A DNA stretch of 37,375 nt from an uncultured Treponema sp. GTDB taxonomy: Bacteria > Spirochaetota > Spirochaetia > Treponematales > Treponemataceae. The first letter of the stretch is position 1. Every line of letters starts with the position of its first letter. The stretch is from NCBI GenBank assembly GCA_946615905.1, contig CAMOIE010000026.1, forward strand, positions 1 through 37,375, given 5' to 3'. Both the position numbers and the translations under genes were made by a program. This document shows, piece after piece, positions 17,937-27,106 of the stretch. The notes beneath the pieces are model-generated. The model did not search any database, was not told the DNA's origin, and worked only from the letters and a program-made list of their open reading frames with translations.

Positions 17937-18224
17937 TTACACGCCTTCGAATACTTTGATCGTTTCGCCGGGTGCGAGGCGGACAACAGCTTTTTTCCAG
18001 CTTGATGTCATTCCCGGTTTACCGCGAAGCCGTTTCTGCTTTCCTGCAACGTTAGAAGTTGTGCAAGAAATCACTTTTACATTGAAGAGTTTTGAAACTG
18101 CTTCTTTGATCTGTGTTTTGTTTGCATCCGGGCGGACAACGAAAACATATTTTCCCTGTTCGCGCAATGCAGTCGCTTTTTCTGACAGCACGGGCTGAAT
18201 AAGAACATCATTGATATGAATCAT
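17937..18224 (-). CDS. rplW: Large-subunit ribosomal protein L23
   Basis: 95 residues. It sits at the tunnel exit and docks trigger factor. QPVLSEKATALREQGKYVFV and LRGKPGMTSSWKKAVVRL are typical. The ATG overlaps the rplD stop by one base. Confidence 0.97.
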   Translation of the reverse strand: MIHINDVLIQPVLSEKATALREQGKYVFVVRPDANKTQIKEAVSKLFNVKVISCTTSNVAGKQKRLRGKPGMTSSWKKAVVRLAPGETIKVFEGV

Positions 18225-18862
18225 TATTTAGCCTCCTCTTCAGTTTTATAGAATTCTGAAAGATTTTTTGCTGCGCCCTCAAGCAGGATAACCTTTCTTC
18301 CGTAGAAGAGGTCATGTGCACGGAGGCGGTTGAATGACAAGAAATAAAGGTTGGGAATATTGTGACCAGCCTGTTTGATTTTTTTGTCATCGTCTTTCAA
18401 AATAATGACTGTGCGTTCGTCCTTAGCGAAGTTGCTGAGGATTTTTACCAAGTCTTTTGTTTTTCCGCTTTCGACAGTGAAATCTTCAACAACAGTAAGT
18501 CTGTCGCTCTGAGCCTGAAGACTCAAGATTGATTTCATAGCAAGGCGTTTTTCCTTTTTAGGGATGGCATAGCTGAAATCACGGGGTTTCGGTCCGAAAA
18601 TCGTACCGCCACCAACGCAAATCGGTGATTTTTTATCACCACGGCGAGCATGTCCTGTTCCCTTCTGTTTATACGGCTTAGCGTTTGATCCGTGTACTTC
18701 TGCGCGTCCTTTTGTAGAGGCAGTTCCAACACGTTTGTTTGCTAATTCGTTTGTGATGGCATAGTAAATAACATCTTCGTTTACAGGAAGACCAAATACC
18801 TTATCATCAAGAGTGATTGTGCGCAGCTCTTTGCCATCGACTGAATAGACTTTCTTTTCCAT
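18224..18862 (-). CDS. rplD: Large-subunit ribosomal protein L4
   Basis: 212 residues. It reaches into the exit tunnel; in E. coli it also represses its own operon. The loop KPYKQKGTGHARRGDKKSPI and FSYAIPKKEKRLAMKSILS are conserved. It lies 14 bases after rplC. Confidence 0.98.
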   Translation of the reverse strand: MEKKVYSVDGKELRTITLDDKVFGLPVNEDVIYYAITNELANKRVGTASTKGRAEVHGSNAKPYKQKGTGHARRGDKKSPICVGGGTIFGPKPRDFSYAIPKKEKRLAMKSILSLQAQSDRLTVVEDFTVESGKTKDLVKILSNFAKDERTVIILKDDDKKIKQAGHNIPNLYFLSFNRLRAHDLFYGRKVILLEGAAKNLSEFYKTEEEAK

Positions 18863-18876
18863 CTTATTCCTCGACC

Positions 18877-19497
18877 TTATTTCTTAACCGCGGACTTGAT
18901 GATCAGCGTACTATCTTTTACTCCCGGGACAGCCCCGCGAACCATTACAACTTTGAGCTCAGGATCGATTTTAACAATCTTAAGATTCTGAACAGTCACT
19001 CTGTCAAAACCCATGCGTCCAGGCTGCTTAGTATTTTTCAAGCTGTGTCCAGGTGTTGTACAATTTCCTGTTCCGCCCGGCTCTCTGTGGAATTTTGAAC
19101 CGTGAGTAGCGCGTCCGCCATGGAAGCCCCAGCGTTTCATAACACCCTGGAAGCCCTTACCTTTTGAAGTTGCTGTGACATCAAGGAAAGATGTCTTTTC
19201 AAAAAGTTCAACGCCAATCTGGTCACCAACGGCAACTTCTTTCTCGAAATCTCTGAATTCTTTCAGATGACGTTTCGGTGAAATGTTCTCAGGAAACTGG
19301 CCCTTGTATGCCTTAGTGATTCTTGATTCTTTAACATCTTCAAGACCAAGAACTACAGCATCATAGCCATTTTTTTCCTTTGTTTTTGTAGCAACAACAG
19401 TATTCGGTTCAACATGGATCACGGTCACCGGTGTAAGGTTTCCGCTTTCGTCGAATACCTGTGTCATTCCTACTTTTTTTGCAATCAGACCTTTCAT
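18877..19497 (-). CDS. rplC: Large-subunit ribosomal protein L3
   Basis: 206 residues, beginning MKGLIAKKVGMTQVFDESGN. The loop KRWGFHGGRATHGSKFHREP reaches towards the peptidyl transferase centre; its Gln/His-rich GTGNCTTPG region is normal. It is preceded by a 114-base gap rich in stem-loops after rpsJ. Confidence 0.98.
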   Translation of the reverse strand: MKGLIAKKVGMTQVFDESGNLTPVTVIHVEPNTVVATKTKEKNGYDAVVLGLEDVKESRITKAYKGQFPENISPKRHLKEFRDFEKEVAVGDQIGVELFEKTSFLDVTATSKGKGFQGVMKRWGFHGGRATHGSKFHREPGGTGNCTTPGHSLKNTKQPGRMGFDRVTVQNLKIVKIDPELKVVMVRGAVPGVKDSTLIIKSAVKK

Positions 19498-19548
19498 TCT
19501 GATAACTCCTATAGAAGAATTCTTTTGAATCCTTCCCTACGGCCGCCA

Positions 19549-19608
19549 TCCCGGATCCACGGGACCGTTACCGTTTTGTAACAGAAAACCAACCGCGACG
19601 CGGTTTTC
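19549..19608 (-). promoter_or_regulatory. Stem-loops in the rpsJ-rplC gap
   Basis: Three stems are visible: TCCCG/CGGGA (19549-19564), GTTAC/GTAAC (19567-19582) and AACCGC/GCGGTT (19591-19605). The last overlaps an alternative stem, GAAAACC/GGTTTTC (19584-19590 with 19602-19608), so two folds exclude each other. There is no U-run. A leader that controls rplC translation or an RNA processing site are the main options. Confidence 0.5.
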
Positions 19609-19611
19609 GAT

Positions 19612-19920
19612 TTACTGTTTGATTTCTACGTCAACACCGGCAGGCAGTTCAAGCTTCATCAATGAATCCATAACATCGGGTGTCGGATTCATGATGTCAA
19701 TCATGCGTTTGTGTGTTCTCATTTCAAACTGCTCACGTGACTTTTTGTTAACGTGAGGAGAGCGCAGAACGGTGATTTTGTTGATTCTGGTCGGAAGCGG
19801 GATTGGTCCGAGGACTTTAGCACCGGCTTTCTGAACAGTCTGCACGATGGCTTTTGCACTCTGATCGATCAGTTCAACGTCAAATGCGCGGAGTCTGACA
19901 CGAATCTTTTCATTAGCCAT
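19612..19920 (-). CDS. rpsJ: Small-subunit ribosomal protein S10 (NusE)
   Basis: 102 residues. It is part of the small subunit head and also a partner of NusB and NusG in transcription. It begins [20 protein letters not shown] and contains [25 protein letters not shown] precedes the ATG. It follows tuf by 69 bases. Confidence 0.98.
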   Translation of the reverse strand: MANEKIRVRLRAFDVELIDQSAKAIVQTVQKAGAKVLGPIPLPTRINKITVLRSPHVNKKSREQFEMRTHKRMIDIMNPTPDVMDSLMKLELPAGVDVEIKQ

Positions 19921-19989
19921 TTTAATATTCCTCCAAGATGAAAACAGGGTCAGCGGAGAACCGCCGACTCCCGTTTATCCGTTAAAAAA

Positions 19990-21180
19990 CTATTCGATGA
20001 TCTTTGTAACCTGACCAGAAGCGATTGTGTGGCCGCCTTCGCGGATAGCAAGCTTCAAGCCCTGATCCATAGCGATCGGGTGAATAAGTTCACCGATAAC
20101 CTTTACGTTGTCACCAGGTTTTACCATGTCTGTTCCAGCCTCAAGCTCAACAGTACCTGTGATGTCTGTTGTGCGGAAGTAGAACTGAGGACGGTAGCCT
20201 GAGAAGAACGGTGAATGGCGTCCACCCTCTTCCTTTGAAAGAACGTAAATCTGAGCCTCGAACTTTGTGTGCGGGTGGATTGATCCCGGAGCAGCGAGAA
20301 CCTGTCCGCGAACAACGTCTTTCTTTTCAATACCGCGCAAGAGGATACCAACGTTATCACCAGCGATACCCTGATCCAAAGTCTTCTGGAACATTTCGAT
20401 ACCAGTTACAGTTGAAGAAGCTGTCGGGCGGATACCAACGATCTCAACAGCGTCGTTCATGTTGACTACGCCGCGCTCGATACGTCCAGTAACAACTGTA
20501 CCGCGTCCAGAGATTGTGAAGATGTCTTCGATAGGCATAAGGAAGGGTTTTGCATCATCGCGAACCGGGTCATCGAACCATGAGTCCATAGCTGTGAGCA
20601 AATCCTCGATGCATTTTGTATCATCAGGAGAAGCGCCATCCTGGAGAGCTTTGAAAGCTGATCCCTGGATGATAGGTGTATCCTCTGAGAAGCCGTACTC
20701 TTTGATAACATCTTTGATCTCTTCTGTTACCAATTCGAGCATTTCTGCATCGCCGTCGAGAAGGTCAACTTTGTTCAAGAAAACGATAATCTTCGGAACA
20801 CCGACCTGGCGAGCGAGCAACAAGTGTTCGCGAGTCTGGGGCATAACTGAGTCAGGAGCTGAAACAACGAGAATAGCACCGTCCATCTGAGCAGCACCAG
20901 TAATCATGTTCTTAATGTAGTCAGCGTGTCCAGGGCAGTCGATGTGAGCGTAATGGCGTTTGTCTGACTGATACTCAAGGTGGCGAGTGTTGATTGTGAT
21001 ACCACGAGCCTTTTCCTCAGGAGCATTGTCGATTTCATCGTACTTGAGAGTCTTGTCGCCATACTTCTTACCACAGTAAGTAGTGATAGCAGCTGACAAT
21101 GTGGTCTTACCATGGTCAACGTGACCGATGGTTCCAACGTTCATGTGGGGTTTAGTTCTAACGAACTTCTCCTTTGCCAT
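19990..21180 (-). CDS. tuf: Elongation factor Tu
   Basis: 396 residues. The GTPase delivers aminoacyl-tRNA to the ribosome. G-motifs are GHVDHGKT (19-26), RGIT (59-62), DCPGH (81-85), NKVD (136-139) and SAFK (174-177; SALK or SALR is more usual). Catalytic His85 is present. Domains 2 and 3 follow, including [20 protein letters not shown]. It heads the S10-type unit, preceded by a leader of about 480 bases with its own promoter. Confidence 0.99.
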   Translation of the reverse strand: MAKEKFVRTKPHMNVGTIGHVDHGKTTLSAAITTYCGKKYGDKTLKYDEIDNAPEEKARGITINTRHLEYQSDKRHYAHIDCPGHADYIKNMITGAAQMDGAILVVSAPDSVMPQTREHLLLARQVGVPKIIVFLNKVDLLDGDAEMLELVTEEIKDVIKEYGFSEDTPIIQGSAFKALQDGASPDDTKCIEDLLTAMDSWFDDPVRDDAKPFLMPIEDIFTISGRGTVVTGRIERGVVNMNDAVEIVGIRPTASSTVTGIEMFQKTLDQGIAGDNVGILLRGIEKKDVVRGQVLAAPGSIHPHTKFEAQIYVLSKEEGGRHSPFFSGYRPQFYFRTTDITGTVELEAGTDMVKPGDNVKVIGELIHPIAMDQGLKLAIREGGHTIASGQVTKIIE

Positions 21181-21354
21181 GTTTTTCTCCTTGCCGCAAA
21201 CCTCTTATTTACGGCATTGTGAAATTATATGTGATGCACTTTAAGCCAGAACGAGACCATTCCCAACAGAAAACAGCCGCATTCGCATACACACTATTTT
21301 ATTGATTAATGCTAAAGATGTATATTCGGAAGCAAAAGATTGCCTTTCGCTATT

Positions 21355-21376
21355 AATATTCCATAATTTCGGAATA
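21355..21376 (-). promoter_or_regulatory. Stem-loop in the 3' half of the tuf leader
   Basis: ATATTCC/GGAATAT is a perfect 7-bp stem with an 8-base loop. It lies between the branched structure and the tuf start, with no U-run. Confidence 0.5.
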
Positions 21377-21423
21377 TCTTGTCCGGCACCACCTGCGCAC
21401 CATCAAAATCAATTTTACTTTTG

Positions 21424-21536
21424 ACGACCGGTTTGGTCTCCGGGACTCTCGCGGCGCACCACCGCAACAGATACTCTTGCAACCTTCAGTCATCAAATTG
21501 TCCAGCCAACGGCTGAACAGAAATTGCAAGGGTCGT
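21424..21536 (-). ncRNA. Branched structured RNA in the tuf leader (candidate)
   Basis: Read on the minus strand, a closing stem ACGACC/GGTCGT (21531-21536 with 21424-21429) encloses two arms. Arm one has CTTGCAA/TTGCAAG (21524-21530 with 21476-21482), topped by a 9-bp hairpin TGTTCAGCC/GGCTGGACA (21499-21519). Arm two is GCGGTG/CGCCGC (21451-21465). Each of the two hairpins has one pair that is G-U on the minus strand but C-A on the plus strand, which supports an RNA made in the tuf direction. It matches no riboswitch I can name. Confidence 0.5.
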
Positions 21537-21665
21537 GACTGTCTGAAAACCACTTATATAGAAGCAATTAACTTTACGACATCACCGGACTTTACATCAC
21601 GTCCGCCTGTATTTCAAAGAACCCTATACAGAATCAGTCTCATAAGAACTGATTGCAGTGCTATT

Positions 21666-21694
21666 TTTATACACTTTTTAGAAAATAATTGCAA
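21666..21694 (-). promoter_or_regulatory. Promoter of tuf and the S10-type unit
   Basis: TTGCAA (21689-21694) and TATAAA (21666-21671) are exactly 17 bases apart on the minus strand, in AT-rich DNA just after the rpsG terminator. Transcription would start near 21658. Confidence 0.7.
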
Positions 21695-21744
21695 TAGAAA
21701 GAAAGTCAAAAAGAATAAAAATACGTTTTAAATATAGTGAATTC

Positions 21745-21772
21745 AAAAAAAATACCCGCCGGTTAAGGCGGG
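21745..21772 (-). terminator. Terminator after rpsG
   Basis: CCCGCC/GGCGGG with a 6-base loop (21755-21772) is followed on the minus strand by UAUUUUUUUU (21745-21754). It ends the rpoBC-rpsL-rpsG unit 14 bases after the rpsG stop. Confidence 0.9.
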
Positions 21773-21786
21773 CTTGTAAAAGGAAT

Positions 21787-22257
21787 CTACCAGCGGTAGT
21801 GGGCGAAAGCCTTGTTGGCCTCTGCCATTTTGTGTGTATCTTCCTTCTTCTTGTATGCAGAACCAGTGTTGTTGAATGCATCAAAAAGTTCGGCTGCCAA
21901 TGTCTCGGCCATTCCGTGTCCGTTGCGTGAGCGGGCTGCGGCGATAATCCAGCGCATTGCAAGAGCCTCGCGGCGAGCGTCGCGAATCTCAATCGGAACC
22001 TGATATGTTGCACCGCCAACGCGGCGAGATTTTACTTCAACCATCGGTTTTACATTATCAAGAGCCTTGTTGAAAACTTCGAGCGGGTCTTTTCCAGCCT
22101 TCTCCTTAAGTTTATCCATAGCCTCATAGATAATTTTTGTACAAGTTGCCTTTTTTCCGTCCAACATCATGCGTGTGACGAATTTTGTGATAACCGGGCT
22201 GTTGTATTTTGCATCAGGCATAACAGGACGGTTGACTGATTTCTTATGTCTTCCCAT
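21787..22257 (-). CDS. rpsG: Small-subunit ribosomal protein S7
   Basis: 156 residues. It nucleates the small-subunit head. [40 protein letters not shown] and [13 protein letters not shown] are typical. It lies 15 bases after rpsL; fusA, often next, is absent here. Confidence 0.98.
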   Translation of the reverse strand: MGRHKKSVNRPVMPDAKYNSPVITKFVTRMMLDGKKATCTKIIYEAMDKLKEKAGKDPLEVFNKALDNVKPMVEVKSRRVGGATYQVPIEIRDARREALAMRWIIAAARSRNGHGMAETLAAELFDAFNNTGSAYKKKEDTHKMAEANKAFAHYRW

Positions 22258-22272
22258 AGTATTCCTCCTTTA

Positions 22273-22647
22273 TTATGCCTTCGGTCTCTTGGCACCGTAC
22301 TTTGAGCGTCCGCGTTTGCGGTCTTCTACGCCAAGAGTATCTTTTGTACCGCGGATAATGTGGTAACGTACACCAGGAAGATCCTTTACACGTCCACCGC
22401 GGATAAGAACTACTGAGTGTTCCTGCAAGTTGTGTCCGATTCCCGGAATGTATGCAGTAACTTCAATTCCATTTGACAAGCGAACACGAGCTACCTTGCG
22501 GAGAGCTGAGTTCGGTTTTTTCGGTGTTACAGTCATAACACGTGTGCAAACGCCGCGTTTCTGCGGGCAAGACTCAAGCGCGGGAGCTTTAGTCGAATTT
22601 GCAAGTGACTGTCTGCCTTTGCGAATAAGTTGGTTAATTGTAGGCAT
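22273..22647 (-). CDS. rpsL: Small-subunit ribosomal protein S12
   Basis: 124 residues. It monitors codon-anticodon pairing. Lys43 and Lys88 (in [11 protein letters not shown] and GGRVKDLPG) are the residues changed in streptomycin-resistant strains elsewhere; both are wild type. It is preceded by a 172-base gap with four stem-loops and a likely own promoter. Confidence 0.98.
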   Translation of the reverse strand: MPTINQLIRKGRQSLANSTKAPALESCPQKRGVCTRVMTVTPKKPNSALRKVARVRLSNGIEVTAYIPGIGHNLQEHSVVLIRGGRVKDLPGVRYHIIRGTKDTLGVEDRKRGRSKYGAKRPKA

Positions 22648-22667
22648 CGCCTATACTCCTATTTCAA

Positions 22668-22687
22668 ATCCGGTCAGCACCCCGGAT
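22668..22687 (-). promoter_or_regulatory. Stem-loop in the rpsL leader
   Basis: ATCCGG (22668-22673) pairs with CCGGAT (22682-22687) across an 8-base loop. It lies about 20 bases before the rpsL start, so it would be near the ribosome binding site. Confidence 0.4.
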
Positions 22688-22704
22688 AAAATGAACAAAA
22701 TACC

Positions 22705-22739
22705 CCTGAATTCGGGAATTTGATTTTACCGAATTCAGG
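22705..22739 (-). promoter_or_regulatory. Palindrome spanning the likely -10 box of rpsL
   Basis: CCTGAATTCGG (22729-22739 read on the minus strand) and CCGAATTCAGG (22705-22715) form a perfect 11-bp inverted repeat with a 13-base centre. The centre holds the TAAAAT -10 candidate (22723-22728). It could be an operator or an RNA hairpin at the start of the transcript. Confidence 0.55.
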
Positions 22740-22752
22740 AATTGCTAGTCAA
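22723..22752 (-). promoter_or_regulatory. Candidate promoter of rpsL-rpsG
   Basis: TTGACT (22747-22752) and TAAAAT (22723-22728) are 18 bases apart on the minus strand, between two strong hairpins after rpoC and the rpsL start. Confidence 0.5.
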
Positions 22753-22757
22753 TATGC

Positions 22758-22817
22758 GGCGGGAAAACAACAAGTTGTTTTCCCGCCAGACAAAATCGGC
22801 TTCTGGCCGATTTTGTC
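22758..22817 (-). terminator. Twin perfect hairpins after rpoC
   Basis: GACAAAATCGGC/GCCGATTTTGTC is a perfect 12-bp stem (22789-22817). It is followed on the minus strand by GGCGGGAAAACAAC/GTTGTTTTCCCGCC, a 14-bp stem (22758-22787). There is no clean U-run after either, so they may act as partial terminators, RNA-end stabilisers or processing sites. Confidence 0.6.
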
Positions 22818-22819
22818 GC

Positions 22820-25800
22820 TTAATCTTCTTCTGCAGGTGAATCAGAAATCGATTCCTCCATAACCGCTACCGGAGCTTCTTCCTCGCGGCGGCGCTCAAG
22901 GATTTCTTCCATCTCCTGATCCAAGTCAGTGTCGGCTTTGTCGAAGAGCTTGATTCCGTGATAAGCCTTGATACCAGTACCAGCAGGAATCATGTGACCG
23001 ATGATGACGTTTTCCTTCAAGCCGTGCAAAGAGTCTGTCTTTCCTTCGATTGCGGCATTCGTAAGAACGCGGGTCGTCTCCTGGAAAGAAGATGCAGAAA
23101 TAAAGGAGTCTGTCGCCAAAGCGGCCTTTGTGATTCCCTGGAACATCGGGCGGGCATCAGCGGGCTGACCACCACCGGCGATGACACGGGCATTTTCCTC
23201 GCGGAACCTGTACTTGTCAACTTCCTGACCGTAGATGAACTTGGTATTTCCAACGTCCTCGATTCTGACCTTGCGGAGCATCTGGCGGACGATGATACCG
23301 ATGTGCTTGTCATCGATAGATACGCCCTGGGCTGAGTAAACAGCCTGAATTTCCGTAAGCAAGTATTCCTGAAGAGCATTCTCACCAAGAATATCAAGGA
23401 TATCGTGGGCTGAGGGTGCACCGTCACAAAGAGCCTCACCGGCTTCAACATGGTCACCATCACGAACCAACATGCGGCGGTCAACCGGAACCTGATGCTC
23501 AAACTGCTTGCCATAGGCATCTTCAACAATGACGTTACGCTTTCCTTTTGCGACTCCCTTGAACTTGACTTCTCCGGAGATTCTTGAAAGGACGCAGGCA
23601 ACCTTCGGCTTGCGGGCTTCGAACAATTCAGAAACGCGGGGCAAACCACCAGTGATGTCGTTCGTCTTAGCGGCGGCAACCGGAAGTTTAGCAATGACGA
23701 CACCAGCCTTGATTGACTGATTGTCCTCAACCTGAAGAATTGCACCGGCCGGCAAGAAGTAAGAACCCTGCTCGTTTCCAGCTTCATCTGTAATCAAAAT
23801 GCGCGGCTGCTTTACATCGAGATGCAATTTGGAAATGTGCAACTCTTTTGTACCGCGGCTCAAGTCGATTACTTCCTCAAGAGTCTCGCCAGGGATGATG
23901 TCCTCGAAGTGAACGAATCCGTCAACCTCAGCGATAATCGGCTCTGAGTACGGATCGAAGATTTCTCCGATTGTATCTCCAGCCTTGATGATGTCTCCGG
24001 CCTTTGCAGTGATTGTAGAACCGTTGGCGATTTCAACCTTCTGCTCGTTTCCGGTCAGGTAAATCTTTCCGTCGATTATGCGGATAAGTCCGTTCTCTTT
24101 TGCAAGAACGTCACCAGACTTACGGCCGATAAGTTTAGTTCCTTTAAGAACGCGCGCTCCATCAGCAACCTCAAGTTTGTCACCGCCCTCATTCTCGAAT
24201 GAATCGATGATACGGGTAACGTTCATAAAGCCCTTACGTGTAAAGAGCCATGTTCCATCGTCATTCTCTACGTGAGTACCAGCAATTTCGCCCATAATCA
24301 CAGAGTAGTTCAAGCTGATTGTCTTTTCCTCTGTCTTCTTTGCAGCAGTACCACCAGAGTGGAATGTACGCATCGTCAACTGTGTACCAGGCTGACCGAT
24401 TGACTGGGCGGCGATAACACCGACAGCCTCGCCGATTTCAACCAACTTGTCGCGGGCAAGGTTCTTTCCGTAGCATTTTACGCAGACACCGTGCTTAGCC
24501 TCACAAGTCAAAACAGTGCGGATCTTTACGCGCTCAACACCGGCTTCCTCAATTTTCTTGGCGATGTCGCCTGTGATGTATTCGTTTACATCGCAGATAA
24601 CCTCTCCAGTAACCGGGTGGATTACACGCTCAATTGTGAAGTGACCTTCAATGCGCTCTGCAAGAGACTTGAGGACTTCCTCACCGTTTTTAAGGGCTGT
24701 GTAGTAGATACCGTTGATTGTTCCACAGTCCTCTTCGTTCACAACTACGTCCTGGGCGACATCGACCAAGCGGCGGGTCATGTAACCAGCGTCAGCAGTC
24801 TTAAGAGCGGTATCTGTCAAACCTTTGCGGGCACCGTTGGAAGAAATGAAGTATTCCAAAACGGAAAGTCCTTCCTTGAAGTTTGAGCGAACCGGCAATT
24901 CGATGATTTTTCCGTTCGGACGAGCCATCAAGCCACGCATAGCGGCCAACTGAGACATCTGTTTGCGGGAACCGCGCGCGCCGGAATCAGCCATCATGTA
25001 GATTGTGTTGAATCCGTCTTTGTCTTTACCCATCTTGTCGTACATGATGTCTGTCAGCTTTTCGTTGACGTGCTGCCAGATATCTGTGACCTTGTTGTAG
25101 CGTTCCTCAGCAGTAATAACACCGCGTGAATACTGGTCTTTGATTTCTGAGACTTCTTTGTTTGCATCGCTGACCATGGGGTTCTTCTCATCCGGGATAA
25201 GGATGTCGTCCATGGAAAGTGTCGCACCGTAGAATGTAGCGTTTTTGTAGCCAACGTCTTTAATCGCGTCGAGCATCTGGATTGTGAGCCAGGGGCCCTG
25301 AGTATGGAAGACATGCTCAATCATCTTCTTGAGCAATTTGTCTCCCAAGCGCTCGTTGACATAAGGAACAGCTTCCGGCATAGCGTCGTTGAAGCGAATT
25401 CTTCCGGCTGTTGTCTTGATGAGGTCGCCAGCCTTGAAAGTTCCAGTCTTCTTCATGACAGATGAGTCGAATGAGTTCTTTGAAACCGGAACTTCAATCT
25501 CCGCCTGCCATTCGATAAATCCGTCTTCGGCTGCCATTACAGCCTCTTCCTCTGAGCAGAAGCGTTTCTTTGTTCCCTTTGCGTTGGGCTTTACGGAAGT
25601 CATATAGTAGATTCCCAAAACCATGTCCTGGGAAGGTCCGACGATTGTGTTTCCGTTGGCCGGGTCAAGGAGGTTGCGGGCTGAGAGCATCAGCGTCCAG
25701 CATTCCATCTGAGCCGCCTGTGTCAGCGGAACATGGATAGCCATCTGGTCGCCGTCGAAGTCAGCGTTGAAGGCTTTACATGCCATCGGGTGAAGTTTGA

Positions 25801-27106
25801 GAGCTTTTCCTTCAACAAGAACCGGCTCGAAAGCCTGAATTCCCAAGCGGTGCAAAGTCGGGGCGCGGTTGAGCATTACAGGATGCTCGCGGACAACCTC
25901 GTCAAGAATCGCGAAGACTTCGGGAGCTTCCTGCTCGACCAGCATCTTTGCCTTTTTGATATTGAAAACAATGTCCTTGTCGACAAGCTTTTTCATAATG
26001 AAAGGCTTGAACAACTCCAAAGCCATTTTTGTCGGAAGACCGCACTGCCACAGTTTCAACTCCGGTCCGACGACGATTACGGAGCGTCCTGAGTAGTCAA
26101 CGCGTTTACCAAGCAAGTTCTGGCGGAAGCGTCCACCCTTACCTTTCAAGAGGTCAGAGATTGACTTGAGAGGGCGGTTTGACGCGCCTTTTACGACTCT
26201 CTTGCGCTTTGAGTTGTCGAACAATGAATCAACGGCTTCCTGAAGCATACGCTTTTCGTTGCGGATGATGATATCCGGAGCAGAAAGAGCCATAATCTTC
26301 TGCAAGCGGTTGTTGCGGTTGATTACGCGGCGGTACAAGTCGTTCAAGTCAGAAGTCGCAAAGCGGCCTCCGTCCAACTGGACCATAGGGCGCAAATCCG
26401 GCGGAATGACCGGAATCACGTCAAGAATCATCCATGACGGCTTGTTGTCTGATGAGCGGAAATTCTCAACGATGTTGATGCGGCTCAAAAGGTGTTTGTC
26501 AGACTTTTTGCCCTTCTCAGACATTTTTTCGCGCAATTCAGCGGCGAGAGCATCAAGGTCAAGGTTCTCAAGCAAAGTCTTGATTGCCTCAGCTCCCATT
26601 CCGGCTGTGAAAGACTGGCCGTAGCGGTCAAGAGCCTCATTGTATTCATCTTCTGAAAGAAGCTGCATTTTCTTGAGGTCTGTTTCGCCCGGGTCGATAA
26701 CGATGTACTTCTCATAGTAGAGAACAGCTGTCAAAGCCTTTACCGGCAAGTCGAGGAGCAAGCCCATGCGGCTCGGTGTAGTGCGGTAGTACCAGATGTG
26801 GCTTACCGGGGCGACAAGCTCGATGTGGCCTGTGCGTTCGCGGCGGACTTTGAAGTGTGTGACTTCAACTCCACAGCGGTCGCAGATAACTCCCTTGTAG
26901 CGGATTGACTTGAATTTTCCGCAGCGGCATTCCCATTCCTTTGTGGTTCCGAAAATGCGCTCGCAGAAAAGACCACCCTCCTCCGGGCGGAGTGAGCGGT
27001 AGTTGATTGTCTCCGGCTTTTTAACCTCACCGTAAGACCATGCACGGATGGCATCAGGTGAGGCAAGCTGTATTTTCAATGAATCAAAATCTTGAATATC
27101 ACGCAT
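22820..27106 (-). CDS. rpoC: RNA polymerase beta' subunit
   Basis: 1428 residues, the usual bacterial size. The first zinc site uses C60, C62, C75 and C78 ([19 protein letters not shown]). The catalytic loop NADFDGDQM (447-455) supplies Asp449, Asp451 and Asp453 for the magnesium ion. The second zinc site includes the later [11 protein letters not shown]. The trigger-loop region [14 protein letters not shown] is present. The ATG overlaps the rpoB stop by one base. An acidic C-terminal tail follows the final conserved [10 protein letters not shown] segment. Confidence 0.99.
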   Translation of the reverse strand: MRDIQDFDSLKIQLASPDAIRAWSYGEVKKPETINYRSLRPEEGGLFCERIFGTTKEWECRCGKFKSIRYKGVICDRCGVEVTHFKVRRERTGHIELVAPVSHIWYYRTTPSRMGLLLDLPVKALTAVLYYEKYIVIDPGETDLKKMQLLSEDEYNEALDRYGQSFTAGMGAEAIKTLLENLDLDALAAELREKMSEKGKKSDKHLLSRINIVENFRSSDNKPSWMILDVIPVIPPDLRPMVQLDGGRFATSDLNDLYRRVINRNNRLQKIMALSAPDIIIRNEKRMLQEAVDSLFDNSKRKRVVKGASNRPLKSISDLLKGKGGRFRQNLLGKRVDYSGRSVIVVGPELKLWQCGLPTKMALELFKPFIMKKLVDKDIVFNIKKAKMLVEQEAPEVFAILDEVVREHPVMLNRAPTLHRLGIQAFEPVLVEGKALKLHPMACKAFNADFDGDQMAIHVPLTQAAQMECWTLMLSARNLLDPANGNTIVGPSQDMVLGIYYMTSVKPNAKGTKKRFCSEEEAVMAAEDGFIEWQAEIEVPVSKNSFDSSVMKKTGTFKAGDLIKTTAGRIRFNDAMPEAVPYVNERLGDKLLKKMIEHVFHTQGPWLTIQMLDAIKDVGYKNATFYGATLSMDDILIPDEKNPMVSDANKEVSEIKDQYSRGVITAEERYNKVTDIWQHVNEKLTDIMYDKMGKDKDGFNTIYMMADSGARGSRKQMSQLAAMRGLMARPNGKIIELPVRSNFKEGLSVLEYFISSNGARKGLTDTALKTADAGYMTRRLVDVAQDVVVNEEDCGTINGIYYTALKNGEEVLKSLAERIEGHFTIERVIHPVTGEVICDVNEYITGDIAKKIEEAGVERVKIRTVLTCEAKHGVCVKCYGKNLARDKLVEIGEAVGVIAAQSIGQPGTQLTMRTFHSGGTAAKKTEEKTISLNYSVIMGEIAGTHVENDDGTWLFTRKGFMNVTRIIDSFENEGGDKLEVADGARVLKGTKLIGRKSGDVLAKENGLIRIIDGKIYLTGNEQKVEIANGSTITAKAGDIIKAGDTIGEIFDPYSEPIIAEVDGFVHFEDIIPGETLEEVIDLSRGTKELHISKLHLDVKQPRILITDEAGNEQGSYFLPAGAILQVEDNQSIKAGVVIAKLPVAAAKTNDITGGLPRVSELFEARKPKVACVLSRISGEVKFKGVAKGKRNVIVEDAYGKQFEHQVPVDRRMLVRDGDHVEAGEALCDGAPSAHDILDILGENALQEYLLTEIQAVYSAQGVSIDDKHIGIIVRQMLRKVRIEDVGNTKFIYGQEVDKYRFREENARVIAGGGQPADARPMFQGITKAALATDSFISASSFQETTRVLTNAAIEGKTDSLHGLKENVIIGHMIPAGTGIKAYHGIKLFDKADTDLDQEMEEILERRREEEAPVAVMEESISDSPAEED

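Larger units (their letters stand above)
21181..21658 (-). promoter_or_regulatory. Long 5' leader of tuf, no protein gene
   Basis: About 480 bases separate the predicted tuf start site from the tuf ATG. An open frame of 66 codons (21353-21553) is not believed, since it starts with GTG, lacks a ribosome binding site and matches the stems of a folded RNA. Besides the branched structure and the 21355-21376 stem, a hairpin AATCAGT/ACTGATT lies at the very 5' end (21632-21654). Confidence 0.65.

Noticed and set aside
21353..21553. 66-codon open frame on the minus strand in the tuf leader
   Set aside because: It starts with GTG, has no ribosome binding site, and its bases are explained by paired stems of a folded leader.
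23017..23787. Long minus-strand frame inside rpoC (256 codons)
   Set aside because: It is a shadow of rpoC in another frame with no known domain.
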